From Auritidibacter ignavus (GTDB taxonomy: Bacteria; Actinomycetota; Actinomycetes; Actinomycetales; Micrococcaceae), in contig NZ_RDQR01000002.1 of the NCBI RefSeq assembly GCF_003703835.1, forward strand, positions 1 to 64,000: 64,000 nucleotides of DNA, written 5' to 3'. Below the pieces are notes generated by a model, which saw nothing but the letters and a program-made list of their open reading frames with translations, was not told the DNA's origin and did no database searches. Below are positions 27,297-35,832 of this stretch, piece after piece. Positions within the stretch are counted from its first letter, which is position 1, and each line of letters begins with the position of its first letter. The translations under genes and the position numbers were made by a program.

Positions 27297-29136
27297 TTAC
27301 GGGTTGTCCTGCTGTGGGCGGGGTAGTGAGTCGATAAACTCCCAAAATAGCTCGCCGGCGCGGGCGAGGTTAGCCAGGAAGGTCTCGGGGCCTTGGGAGT
27401 TTTTGTCGTGCCAGCTGACGCAGAATTCTCCGTGGGCGGGTTTGGGCGTGTAGCTGATGCCGAAGCCTTCGGAGATCGTGGGGGGCGAAGGCATACCGGA
27501 TGATCTGCTCGGGGCCACCAACCGAGGTGGTGGACAAAAAGTCCCGGCGGACCGACCGGATGGCCGGGTCGGTGAAGAACGGGTCGGAGGCCATCAGCGT
27601 GTTATCGGCGATCGCGGTGGCTTCCAATAGTTGCAGGTGTCGGTCCATCCCGGATCCGGCCTTGCATTTCTTGACCCAGATCCGGTGGGGGTTCAGCGCA
27701 TCGATCAGCAGATTTTCGGTAGCCTTCCCTTGAGCCAGCGCGGTGGCAAAGCGCACGGCTTCCGGGGTGGCAGCCCGGAGGCATTCGGTGCGACCGGCGC
27801 GAAATTCGCGTATGTCCACGGCCTCGTAGACCGCCCGGATATGCTGGAAGGTCAAGTACTGGGCGGTCGACATCATCAGCTGGGCGCAGGCGTCTCGGCT
27901 GAGCTTGAGCGGATAGTTATCCACGGGTAAGAGCCGGTCCACCTCGACCATCGCCACCTGATAGTGGCGAGCGCGCTCGCGGTAGTGCTCCACCTCAGGC
28001 GTGAAGCGCTCCAGTAGCTCATCGGTGAACTCCCAGGTCAACGGTTCACTGGCTAGCTCGGGCTGGTGTGGATCCATGGTGGTGGGCTGGGGGTCGAGAG
28101 CCTGGATCCGTTGGAGTGCGGTGACCAGGGTGGCCCCGTCCACTCCGGTGTGTTCGACCTCCATGCACAACCAGTCGTGGTGGAGCCCGACCTGGTAGCT
28201 GATGGGCTTATAGACCCAGGCTGCCCCGGGGCGGAAGGCAAAGTTGCGCAACTCAGCGGCCCGGGGCAGGTCTGCCTCGGTGATGTCGACGGTGAAGAGC
28301 GTGTTTTTCAACCGCTGATAGGTCTGTTCATTCTCTCCTACAGCCCGCAGTTCTGGCAGGTGCTCGGCCAAGAACTCAGAGCCCAGTGCGGAGATCGCGG
28401 CGAAGTTTGGTTGCTGGGCTTGTTGGGCTTGCTGGGCGGTGTGTGCCTCGTCCAGAATCTGGTCGAGGGCGACCCGCAGTTGCGTGGGGGTGGCCAGGGT
28501 GCCGGTCTGATCGGTCACGGTGACCGCGTGTAGCTGGCCGCGGTGGAACACGCCAATCTCGCGCTCGCGGGCATCGAGGGTGCACGGCTCGATCACGTCT
28601 TCATCGACCTGCGGGGTGCGGATCCCGCCGTTGAAGGTAAACCACTGGTTCATCGTGATGCGGTTGCCACGGGCATCGATCTCTTCGGGCATCTCGCCAC
28701 GGGCCTGGATGAGGTGGAACCGGAGCAGGCGGTGTACGAGGTCTGCGACTCGAGCAGATCCGGTCTTCTCGGAGGGGATTTCGATCTGGAAAGCCACATT
28801 GGAGGCCAGCATCAGTGGCTCGCGGACCGCGAGATAACTGGAGTACCAATAATCCGACATCCAGTTGGTGCCGGTGGCCTCGGCCCGGGAGGCTAGCTGT
28901 TCCAGCTGAGATTGCAGGATGGGGCCATTGCGAGTGCGGAAGGAATCGATGATCTTTTCGGCGTGAGCAAATTCCTCCCCGGCCAACAGGGTACGTAGCG
29001 CGTGGCGGAGCGTGTCCAAGGTGTCATCAAGATGTGGGAGAGGTAGTGGCTTGAGGTCGACGGTGGCCGGGTGCGGGGTGAGGGTCACAGCGGTATGGGC
29101 TTTCTCTTCGACAGGATGGGTTACCTCTATTGTCAC
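27297..29136 (-). pseudogene. Choline/carnitine O-acyltransferase, frameshifted at a G6 tract
   Basis: Transfers acyl groups between CoA and carnitine or choline. The main frame from GTG 29136 runs 588 codons, with the catalytic His in MEVEHTGVDG (H329) and the core up to IIRYAFAP. At a run of six G (27480-27485, six C on the coding strand) the frame is lost and ends with unrelated basic residues. The correct ending, TISEGFGISYTPKPAHGEF, then FCVSWHDKNSQGPETF and LFWEFIDSLP, continues in the next frame to TAA 27297. One C fewer would restore a full-length enzyme of about 612 residues. A sequencing error, phase variation or true inactivation are all possible. The family is uncommon in bacteria. 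Confidence 0.8.
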
Positions 29137-29299
29137 CTGTCGGTGAGGTTGCTGTCAGGAGCCCTACCATCCGGTAGATAAAGTCACGAAAGAATAACAG
29201 GATATTCTCAGGTTTTCCCGGGATCGGCACGAGCATGCGGATTAAAGGGTATGACTTCGGGGTGAATCCTCAGTTAATTCAGACGGTCGGTTGCGAACA

Positions 29300-29337
29300 G
29301 ATAACGATTGTGTCACGGTGGATAACAGTCAGATAAC
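29300..29337 (+). promoter_or_regulatory. Three GATAAC direct repeats upstream of the NlpC/P60 gene
   Basis: GATAAC occurs at 29300-29305, 29321-29326 and 29332-29337, spaced 21 and 11 bases (two helical turns and one). Direct repeats of this kind precede cell-wall hydrolase genes controlled by the MtrA response regulator in actinobacteria. I infer a similar site. The longer leader 29137-29411 also contains GGGGTGAATCC (from 29258), a short piece reminiscent of the c-di-AMP riboswitch, but the rest of that motif is not recognisable. Confidence 0.35.
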
Positions 29338-29414
29338 AACGCGCTGTTCGGGCGCGGTCCATTGATGTTCTCATCACGAGTAGAGATCACGAGATAGAGA
29401 AGGAATCCTGATTG

Positions 29415-30332
29415 ATGACTTATTTAACTCGTCGCGAGCGTATTGACGCTGAGCGGGCCTTGAAGCAGGCTGCCACCCGCCGTCGTCGGAAGAATGTGAC
29501 CAGCGGGCTGGTCGGTGTTGCTGCGGTGGCTGGTGCTACCTTCACCGGAATGAATTCGGCCACCGCTGCCCTGGAAGATGTGCCGGCCGACGCGGAGGGC
29601 TCCTCGACGGCGGCTCAGGTGGGCCCGAATAGCACCTCCGATAGCGCCAACACCGCTTCTGCTGAAACATCTGCTGATACCTACACCGTGGAAGCCGGGG
29701 ATACGCTCTCACAGATCGCCGGCGAGTTAGGCGTGAGCCTCAATGAGTTACTGGAGGCCAATAGTATTTCGGCCTCTACCACCATTTACCCCGGCCAAGA
29801 ACTGACCGTTCCGGGCGCAACGGAGTCCACCGGGGAACAGGCGCAGACTGCCTCTAATACTGCCTCCAATGCTGAGACAGCAACCAGTGAGGCGTCGGCC
29901 GATGAACCCCTGGACGTTCAAACCGTCTCGGCAACCAGCTCGGCCAGTGGCTGGCAGGGCCAGGCCGTGAACGCGGCCATCGACATCGTCAATTCCGGTG
30001 CTGTGTACAGCTTTGGCGCTAATGGTCCCTCGGCCTACGACTGCTCGGCCTTCGTCAAGGCCGCTTACGCCAGTGCGGGCAAGGACTTGCCACGTACCTC
30101 ATCCGCCCAGTACTCGGCAGCCAACCAGCATGTCTCCCTGGACAACCTGCAAGCCGGTGACCTGGTGTTCTGGTCCAATAATGGCTCCGCCTCGGGCATT
30201 TACCACGTGGCCATGTACATCGGTGATGGCCAGATTGCTCAGGCCCGTAACCCCAGCGCGGGTATTACCATTGACAACCTGTCGACCTACCAGCAGTACA
30301 ACCCGCCGATCCAGACCGCTGCTCGGTTCTAA
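29415..30332 (+). CDS. Secreted LysM - NlpC/P60 peptidoglycan hydrolase
   Basis: A cell-wall peptidase, 305 residues. It has a basic N-terminus, then a hydrophobic signal/membrane segment (LVGVAAVAGATFTGM), one LysM domain (YTVEAGDTLSQIAGELGV to IYPGQELTVPG), a Ser/Thr/Ala linker and a C-terminal NlpC/P60 domain. The domain has the catalytic Cys in AYDCSAFVKAAY, the His in IYHVAMYIGDG and a polar third residue downstream. The ATG at 29415 follows AGAAGGA; a TTG at 29412 is less likely. It likely cleaves peptide cross-links during growth. Its 3' end adjoins the repeat bounding the island. Confidence 0.9.
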   Translation: MTYLTRRERIDAERALKQAATRRRRKNVTSGLVGVAAVAGATFTGMNSATAALEDVPADAEGSSTAAQVGPNSTSDSANTASAETSADTYTVEAGDTLSQIAGELGVSLNELLEANSISASTTIYPGQELTVPGATESTGEQAQTASNTASNAETATSEASADEPLDVQTVSATSSASGWQGQAVNAAIDIVNSGAVYSFGANGPSAYDCSAFVKAAYASAGKDLPRTSSAQYSAANQHVSLDNLQAGDLVFWSNNGSASGIYHVAMYIGDGQIAQARNPSAGITIDNLSTYQQYNPPIQTAARF

Positions 30333-30335
30333 GAC

Positions 30336-30380
30336 CACCGAGCTCTCGGTGCTCAGCCCAGCTGGAGTGTTACAGCTGGG
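30336..30380. terminator. Two hairpins between the NlpC/P60 gene and the opp remnant
   Basis: CACCGAG-CT-CTCGGTG (30336-30351) follows the NlpC/P60 stop. CCCAGCTG (30357-30364) pairs with CAGCTGGG (30373-30380) and overlaps the stop of the opp fragment. The second hairpin is duplicated at 42680-42703. Neither has a good T-run, so they may act as weak bidirectional terminators. Confidence 0.35.
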
Positions 30381-30566
30381 GTAGGTCGTCGAGTAGATGT
30401 CGGGTGTAGGAATGTGACGGGTTGTCAAGGACGTCATTGACCGGCCCGTGGTCGACAATTTCGCCCTGGTTCAACACTGCCACTTGCGTGGCGATGTGTC
30501 GGGCCAGGGCGATGTTGTGTGTGACGAAGAGTAGGGCCAGCCCGCGCTGGTGGCGCAATTGGTTCA
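30350..30566 (-). repeat. Left 217-bp direct repeat (3' end of the oligopeptide ATPase gene)
   Basis: Identical to 42673-42889 except for one base (A at 30476, G at 42799). It contains the last 65 or so codons of the ATPase gene and its stop. The two copies lie 12,323 bp apart in the same orientation and bracket the foreign segment. They show how the segment entered (recombination or site-specific integration at this gene end) and give it a route out. Confidence 0.9.
30370..30566 (-). pseudogene. Truncated 3' fragment of the oligopeptide transporter ATPase gene
   Basis: Encodes only the C-terminal end (NQLRHQRGLALLFVTHNIAL to HLLDDLPQL) of the ATPase whose intact copy is at 42693-44375. Upstream of 30566 the sequence becomes unrelated. 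One residue differs (Val instead of Ala in VLNQGEIV). It has no start of its own; the open frame that continues to 30936 is unrelated sequence. Confidence 0.85.
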
Positions 30567-30859
30567 CGCCCTGGGCGGTTTTCAGATGAGTCTCGACGAC
30601 TAGATGACTAGATACGGGGTAGGTTACATTGTGAATACAGGCCCTATCGAACCAAAGGATCGGGTGCACTATGAGCGATGAGCTCATTGCACTAAGAAGA
30701 ATATTAAACATGATCGCGTAACGAGTCGGCACGAACAACACGCACGAAAACGGTGTCTCGATCCTCTGGCTCCGTGCAATGCAAAGGCTTTCCGGCCACT
30801 GTGGGTTCGAGGCACTACTGCCTCGGCGTCGCCACCGAGGAATCAAAGGAGAAGAATCA

Positions 30860-31691
30860 GTGACCAGAGAGCGACGAGTTGCCGTGATCGGTGCAAGTGG
30901 GCAGATTGGAAGTCTCGTCGCGCGTGCACTTCCCAACGTGGTATTCGAGTCGTTGCCATCTCGCGCCTACGAAGCGATGCCCTCTCCACTGGCGAGCTTT
31001 CCCATTGTTAGATCTCATCGTATGAAACCGCCGAGCTCAAGCGAGGAGTGTCCAGGTTTGGTCCGTTCCATGGTGTCATCGACCGAAAGCCGCCCGATTC
31101 CGCCGGCTTTCCTCGACAATCTCTATGTGTACGGTCGCGCCACCTTACCGATAACGGAGTCGCACCCGATGGGACCCTGCAGTGGGAAGGGAACCGCCAG
31201 GTTGGAAGGGACGAAGATTCTTGATCAGGCGCGTCTGGACGGTCACGACGTGGTCGTGTGCCGGGCGGCAGATTTTCTCGATCCGGGTGCAGAGACCACG
31301 GTTATGCCGTGGAGCTCTCTCGAGAAGGTCGTCAGAGGAAGAAAGTGCTCATTCATGTGGTTCGGCAAGCCGGACAACAGGCATTCGTTCGTGTTGCCTC
31401 GCGGTGTTGCCCAGGGGGTAGCTGAAACATGCCTCAGGCCAGATCTCCGGTCCATGCCGACGCTTCACATGCCAGCGATCACCGCGTTTTCCGCCAATGA
31501 CCTATCCAGAGAACTATCCTCTGCGGTAGGTCGCACGTTCAAACCAGCTACTGTGGGGAAAACTTGTTCTCACGGTCGCTGGTAGCTTCAGCGACGCTGC
31601 GCGCGAACAGCGGGAGATGATGTACCAGTTCGACAATGACTATGTCCTCGACGACTCTAAGCTTCGTAGCCGAATGCCTGATTTCCCCTGA
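30860..31691 (+). pseudogene. Decayed NAD-dependent epimerase/dehydratase gene
   Basis: Begins with GTG after AAGGAGAAG and reads RRVAVIGASGQIGSLVARAL, a Rossmann motif of the SDR/NmrA-like epimerases. It continues with recognisable family blocks DNLYVYGRATLPITESHP and VVVCRAADFLDPGAE. Between and after these the similarity breaks up. The frame stops at 31585, while the expected C-terminal block (QREMMYQFDNDYVLDDSKLR) appears in another frame ending at TGA 31691. Several frameshifts and deletions are implied. It sits just inside the island's left end. Confidence 0.6.
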
Positions 31692-31859
31692 AGAACCGTG
31701 GAAAACGTGGTATCGATGCTTGCGTCTAAGGCTTGAGCCTACTGGGTTCCCTGTGCAATGCTCTCGAGACTCGAGGGCTGTCGGGTGACCAGCATGACAG
31801 CCTTGCCCGGGTCATCGGTGAGGAAAACGTCGTAAGTCATCGCCCAGTTTGTCGCGCGT

Positions 31860-32150
31860 TTTGATCAAGACGTGGCGGAATGGTTGGTCATGGATGCTGG
31901 TGGTTCGGCAACTGTGGTCATTCCGAACCATTCCACGTCACCGTCAGCGTCAAAGTTCAGTGTTCAAAGCGTAGCGCCCCCGTCGAGGCCAAATCGGTCA
32001 ACCCGCAAGAGGTGTGGTTGCGAGAGGTGGCTATCGGGACCTGACTTGTTGATGCACGTCAACGCGAACCTCCTACCCTGCGACAGCAAGTATCCGCGTA
32101 TCGGTCCAACCGTTGGGACCCTTGACGCCACAGACGAATCATCTGGTTTA
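31860..32150 (+). pseudogene. Possible IS21-type transposase remnant; rest of 31692-32183 without genes
   Basis: A short stretch in one frame reads AEWLVMDAGGSATVVIPNHS, loosely like the GG(x)4-VVPDNxS region of IS21 IstA transposases. Pieces in a second frame downstream (around APVEAKSVNPQEVWL) could continue it. No full domain, no terminal repeats and no start are seen. It may be a relic of how the island was assembled. The remaining bases of 31692-32183 show nothing I can name. Confidence 0.22.
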
Positions 32151-32183
32151 AAGGCGGTTGAGCTTTTTGGGAAGCTTTAGGGC

Positions 32184-32795
32184 TTACAGGGAAGAGGGGC
32201 CGGGGAGGGCCAATGGTAGTATTCCAAGATTGTGTCCCAAGGTGACTGCATGAGTACGGCTTCTTGCTTGTAGCCGACTACGAAGGTTCTTCACATGAGT
32301 ATGGACCGTGGCTGTACTTACTGAAAGCGTCTGCGCGATCTGGTCGTCTCGTTTGCCCAAAGAGATCTGGTGGAGTACTTCCTTCTCGCGTGCCGTGAGA
32401 GGGTTCTCTAATATATGATGGCTCAACTTCCGGGCGACTTGGTGCCGCGAGACGTATTCCCCGGGTAATGATACCGAGACGGCCGCGCTGATAATCTCGG
32501 CGGTGTCTAACGGGGTTCCTACTACCACTACTCGGACGGAGCCCAGCGCTATGACCTCATGGGGGTCGGGGGTGGCCAGGAGGATGGTGAGAGCGTCAAC
32601 ATCGCTGTACCATCTGAGCTCGTGTATCACCTGTTGAAGCGAAGGCTCTCCGATGAGAAGTATATTCGGACCCTCAGGAAGCTTGGCCACACCGACGACC
32701 CTGTTATGGCCAATATTAAAGTCTTTCAACAAGCTCTCAACGTTGCTCACGCTTCTGGCTTCGCCAGTACCACAAATGGTGGAGAGAGTAATCAT
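32184..32795 (-). CDS. LuxR-family transcriptional regulator of the island cluster
   Basis: A 203-residue protein with a C-terminal LuxR/GerE helix-turn-helix (LTAREKEVLHQISLGKRDDQIAQTLSVSTATVHTHVKNL, written here as the span of about residues 132-170). The N-terminal part is receiver-like in size but I see no phosphorylatable Asp pattern (ILLIGEPSLQQVIHEL), so it may be an atypical receiver. I use the ATG at 32795: it overlaps the methyltransferase stop (ATGA) and has AAGGAGAAG upstream. It is the last gene of the overlapping minus-strand operon 34429-32184 and probably controls the cluster. Confidence 0.8.
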   Translation of the reverse strand: MITLSTICGTGEARSVSNVESLLKDFNIGHNRVVGVAKLPEGPNILLIGEPSLQQVIHELRWYSDVDALTILLATPDPHEVIALGSVRVVVVGTPLDTAEIISAAVSVSLPGEYVSRHQVARKLSHHILENPLTAREKEVLHQISLGKRDDQIAQTLSVSTATVHTHVKNLRSRLQARSRTHAVTLGHNLGILPLALPGPSSL

Positions 32796-33535
32796 CGTTC
32801 TTCTCCTTGGCAAGTCTTTTGGTAAACCGATACCAGGTTCTTGCTCTGGGTGACGTATGGATTCTTGGCTAGGTCCTCATATCGTTCGAGAAGTTCGAAG
32901 CCAACGCTGGAAGCGAGAATGTCAAGCTCGCGAGGTGCTAACCAGTGGCTCGTCTCGGTGTAAAACGATTGGTTCTCGGGCCCCGTGACTGTGCGGATCA
33001 GAGTTACTTTTTCGGCAACGTGATCGACGAAGGCAGTATCGGTGAGCAGGTGCTGCTCAGTTAGAGGCACCGAAAGGCTGAATGTCTCCGGCTGATCGAG
33101 ATAAATCCGCGGGTCATATGTCTCTAGAATCAAGTAGCCGTTGTCCGCGGTGCAATTAGCTGCTTGAGAGAGAACTCGTTGTTGTTCTTTCCATCCGGGA
33201 ACCATGAATAGAGTATTTGTCACTATCACGCAAAGGTCGAAAATTCCGTGGACTAGCTCATTTCTAAAGTCACCACAGGCTGTAGAAACGTCGTACCCCC
33301 GGGTCCTCCGTTGAAGGATCTCGAGCATGGTTGGTGATAGGTCCAAGGCTGTTATCGAGAAGCCGGCCTCAGCAAGAGGTAGGGTTAACCTCCCAGTCCC
33401 CGCCGCGAACTCCAGCACCGTCACTGGCATGCGGGGTAACGAACTAACGAAGTCGGAAATCAAGTTAACATCATTCTGGACGGAGTGGACGAGTTCATAC
33501 GTTTCAATAGACTCATCGGGGTAGGGTGGCTTCAT
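32792..33535 (-). CDS. SAM-dependent methyltransferase, CypM-like (N-terminal peptide methylation candidate)
   Basis: A 247-residue class I methyltransferase with SAM motif I EFAAGTGRL (42-50) and an acidic residue after the second strand (ALDLSP, D65). Its opening PYPDESIETYELVHSVQNDV and the following DFVSS resemble, as I recall it, the opening of CypM, the cypemycin alpha-N-methyltransferase. The layout after motif I also agrees (ACGDFRNEL, ETSHWLAPRELDIL). CypM dimethylates the N-terminal Ala of a linaridin. It is translationally coupled on both sides by ATGA overlaps, with the SdpA-like gene upstream and the LuxR gene downstream. A different small-molecule substrate cannot be excluded. 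Confidence 0.7.
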   Translation of the reverse strand: MKPPYPDESIETYELVHSVQNDVNLISDFVSSLPRMPVTVLEFAAGTGRLTLPLAEAGFSITALDLSPTMLEILQRRTRGYDVSTACGDFRNELVHGIFDLCVIVTNTLFMVPGWKEQQRVLSQAANCTADNGYLILETYDPRIYLDQPETFSLSVPLTEQHLLTDTAFVDHVAEKVTLIRTVTGPENQSFYTETSHWLAPRELDILASSVGFELLERYEDLAKNPYVTQSKNLVSVYQKTCQGEER

Positions 33536-34083
33536 GGCATACCAGCCTCCAAATTATGAAAGTCGGAAACCAGAACTGGCTCAGGAGCGACGCGTGGTTC
33601 GTAAGATGTAGCGCGCATCAGCATAAATTGCGTTCGTACACTATCCTGAGGATGTTCACCTTTGTGAGTAACGGTATTCAACAATGTCAAATACGCTGTG
33701 CTCAGTTTGACGCGCTGGAAGTCTTGAGTGGATTCGTGGGTTCTCACCAATTCATCGGTCGCGTCAAAAAGGCCCTTCTCCAGGCGGCGATGTGGCGCCC
33801 AAATTAGGTGCGTAAACCTACGCTTTTGACTGTACGTTAGTTCCTGCCAATTTGTGACATCCCCGTTCGGAAGTTGACTGCGGTACACGAGCCTAATTTC
33901 GTGACAAGCTGGGTTAGGAGCAAAGAACCGCGAATCTGGGACCATCAGACCTGTCTTGTCGATTTTGGTGGCCGTTTTCCGACCGATATCAAATTGCGAA
34001 AGCACGGTGGCCGTGGCCCAGATGCCCAGCGTTCCAGCAAGTGTGTACGTGGTGAAGTGGTGGCAGATGCTTGTTGTATTCAC
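33532..34083 (-). CDS. One-TM protein, SdpA-like (partner of the HTTM protein)
   Basis: A 183-residue protein with one N-terminal membrane segment (about residues 9-29) and a soluble part outside or facing the membrane. The block PDSRFFAPNPACHEIRLVYR (49-68) followed by a Trp-rich NWQEL is typical of small proteins paired with HTTM proteins. It recalls the WxFF(T/A)xxPR block of SdpA, which with SdpB matures the SDP toxin of Bacillus. It starts with GTG after AAGGAGG, 8 bases away, and overlaps the methyltransferase gene by ATGA. Its exact role is unknown. Confidence 0.55.
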   Translation of the reverse strand: MNTTSICHHFTTYTLAGTLGIWATATVLSQFDIGRKTATKIDKTGLMVPDSRFFAPNPACHEIRLVYRSQLPNGDVTNWQELTYSQKRRFTHLIWAPHRRLEKGLFDATDELVRTHESTQDFQRVKLSTAYLTLLNTVTHKGEHPQDSVRTQFMLMRATSYEPRVAPEPVLVSDFHNLEAGMP

Positions 34084-34105
34084 TTAAGCGCCCTCCTTCG
34101 AGTGA

Positions 34106-34429
34106 TTATGTGGCCAAAAGTACGTGGCCATTGCCCTCACGATTTTCAGTGAATAGCCGAAGCCATAACTTTGCACGGTGCGCGGCTTGATGGATGGTGA
34201 TGTGTGGGCTGCGTTCAGGAATCGAACGCAGTACTTCCTGAAGTTCCATGCAACTGTCGCTGGCACGAAAAGCCATATAGGGCGGGTTATCAATAGAGTG
34301 CTGTTTTTTGAGCTCCCAGCTACGCTTGAGAAGCCCGGTCAATGTGAGTTCCAAGTTCGCAGGTCGGCAGGCACTTTTTATCTTCTTTGCTGAATTCCAC
34401 TGCGTATTCGCGAGATATTTTGGCCACAT
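34106..34429 (-). CDS. Small protein of unknown function in the island operon
   Basis: A 107-residue protein with Cys21 and Cys60, a basic N-terminus and a likely helical body (MELQEVLRSIPERSPHITIH, then AAHRAKLWLRLF). I consider it real because its TAA is followed at once by the strong ribosome site of the SdpA-like gene, and codon phase is kept throughout. It starts at the first ATG after an in-frame TGA; a clear ribosome site is not seen. It heads the four-gene operon 34429-32184. I do not recognise a family. Confidence 0.5.
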   Translation of the reverse strand: MWPKYLANTQWNSAKKIKSACRPANLELTLTGLLKRSWELKKQHSIDNPPYMAFRASDSCMELQEVLRSIPERSPHITIHQAAHRAKLWLRLFTENREGNGHVLLAT

Positions 34430-34870
34430 TACTTGCCTAATGGCTCAACCTCTTAGAGAGGAAGCGCGTCACTTGGCTCGTCGTAAATGTCTCCGCAGAG
34501 TGCGAATCGCTTGCTCTTACCGAGGCGAGGGATGAGTCACTTCGGTGTTAGAGGAATCAACCAGCGCCAATCCACTGACACATTGTGTCATATGGGCTAC
34601 GAAGTGCGCATCTAACACACCTCGGAAGGAGTGGTTCGAGAAGATCACAACGGTTTTGGTTCGGAGACGGTCGAGGAACCGTTCTGCGGCGCTCTAGTAT
34701 CGCGGGACTGCTCGCGCTTTGAGAGTCGGTATTTTATCTCGATTGTAAAAATGGAAAAGACGTAGAATTTAGATCTCCCGTTGACTCGTAGACTTCCGAG
34801 TGGGCAAGAACCTGAGCTGAGTAGCTCTGAATGAAGAGGGGCGGCATAGTCGGTTCCCGTCAGGACGGGA
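34430..34870. promoter_or_regulatory. 441-bp gene-free stretch with a TGACACA-T-TGTGTCA palindrome
   Basis: No credible gene on either strand. Positions 34576-34590 form a perfect odd-centred dyad, TGACACA-T-TGTGTCA, about 150 bases upstream of the 107-residue gene, so it probably belongs to the promoter of the minus-strand operon 34429-32184. It may be bound by the LuxR-type protein or the response regulator of the island. A TCCCGTC-AG-GACGGGA hairpin (34855-34870) abuts the stop of the HTTM gene and may terminate it, although no T-run follows. Confidence 0.4.
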
Positions 34871-35719
34871 TTATTGTAAGAGGCGGTGCTTCCATGAAAA
34901 ACGAATGGCCTTCGCGACGGAAATGATGGACGGGTAGGTCCCGCAGAAGGCCCAGAAAAACCTGTTCAGCCCCATGAACCGGGCGTTGGCTATGTGGAAC
35001 GCGGCTCCGATGCCGAGCCCTATGGTGCGGAGGGTTTTTGGCATCAGCACTACTGCTGGAAACAGGACTTCGAATGCTGTGACAGTTCGGCTCATGGCGG
35101 CCGCCCTCCACTCTTTCGCGGTCAGGAAACGGTAAAACCTTTCATCGCCGTAGGTTTGTGTTCTAAAAATCCCTTTGAGGGCGCTTCCATCTCGCCACGA
35201 CGGAGAGACGACTTTGGCGACCCCAGATGCAAAGTACGAAAGTAGGCTCTGGAACGCGACAAAGGAACTGAGAAGGGTAGCGTTGCATTCGTTTCGGGGC
35301 ATCAGCTCCGCAAGGGCGCCTGATGAGAATACGATAAAGGACATCTGGTCGGATCCATCGGACCCGTACCAGCCTCGGTAACTTTTTGCCCACAGGAGTA
35401 GTGTCAGGGTGGTTATCGACAGGGTGCGGACTTTTGTCCGTTCCGGGGCAATGATCGTGCCGATAGCTGCCAGCGACCGAAGGAATACCAGATACTGGTA
35501 TCCAGGATGTTCGAAGCATTTGTCCAACTGACGGCCAAGGCGGCCTTGGAACATCGGTAGTGAAGTGCGCCGTAGTCGCCAGGCGAGTAAGGAATCGGAC
35601 TTGACGTCGGCCGGTCGGCTCAATTCTTCTAGCGATCCAACCAAGCTCCCTATCGCTGCTATCCGCGACCCTCGTGTTAGTGCTTGTCCTGGATTTGACT
35701 TGCATGACGAGGAAAACAC
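34871..35719 (-). CDS. HTTM-domain multi-spanning membrane protein, SdpB-like
   Basis: A 282-residue membrane protein with about six hydrophobic segments and HTTM hallmarks: SWRDGSALKGI (174-184) with SYFASGVAKV before it, then FHIANARFMGLNRFFWAF (241-258) and TYPS. HTTM proteins include the vitamin-K-dependent carboxylase membrane domain and SdpB, needed to mature the SDP peptide toxin. HTTM proteins recur in RiPP and bacteriocin clusters. I place the start at GTG 35719, right after GGAAGGAG. A much longer open frame upstream is the shadow of the permease gene. With the SdpA-like protein it probably modifies or matures the cluster's peptide at the membrane. Confidence 0.7.
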   Translation of the reverse strand: MFSSSCKSNPGQALTRGSRIAAIGSLVGSLEELSRPADVKSDSLLAWRLRRTSLPMFQGRLGRQLDKCFEHPGYQYLVFLRSLAAIGTIIAPERTKVRTLSITTLTLLLWAKSYRGWYGSDGSDQMSFIVFSSGALAELMPRNECNATLLSSFVAFQSLLSYFASGVAKVVSPSWRDGSALKGIFRTQTYGDERFYRFLTAKEWRAAAMSRTVTAFEVLFPAVVLMPKTLRTIGLGIGAAFHIANARFMGLNRFFWAFCGTYPSIISVAKAIRFSWKHRLLQ

Positions 35720-35832
35720 AGGTCTCCTTCCGGTATCTTGGCTCCTACATGCTGTTATAGCGCCTGTTGCGTGTGCTTTGGAATCTATTAGAGGGAGTGT
35801 ATTGTGCCTGGTGTGCCAAGCGAGAGCGCGCT

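Noticed and set aside
30567-30936. Open frame extending the opp fragment upstream to 188 residues
   Set aside because: Similarity to the ATPase ends exactly at the repeat border; the rest is unrelated sequence without a start signal.
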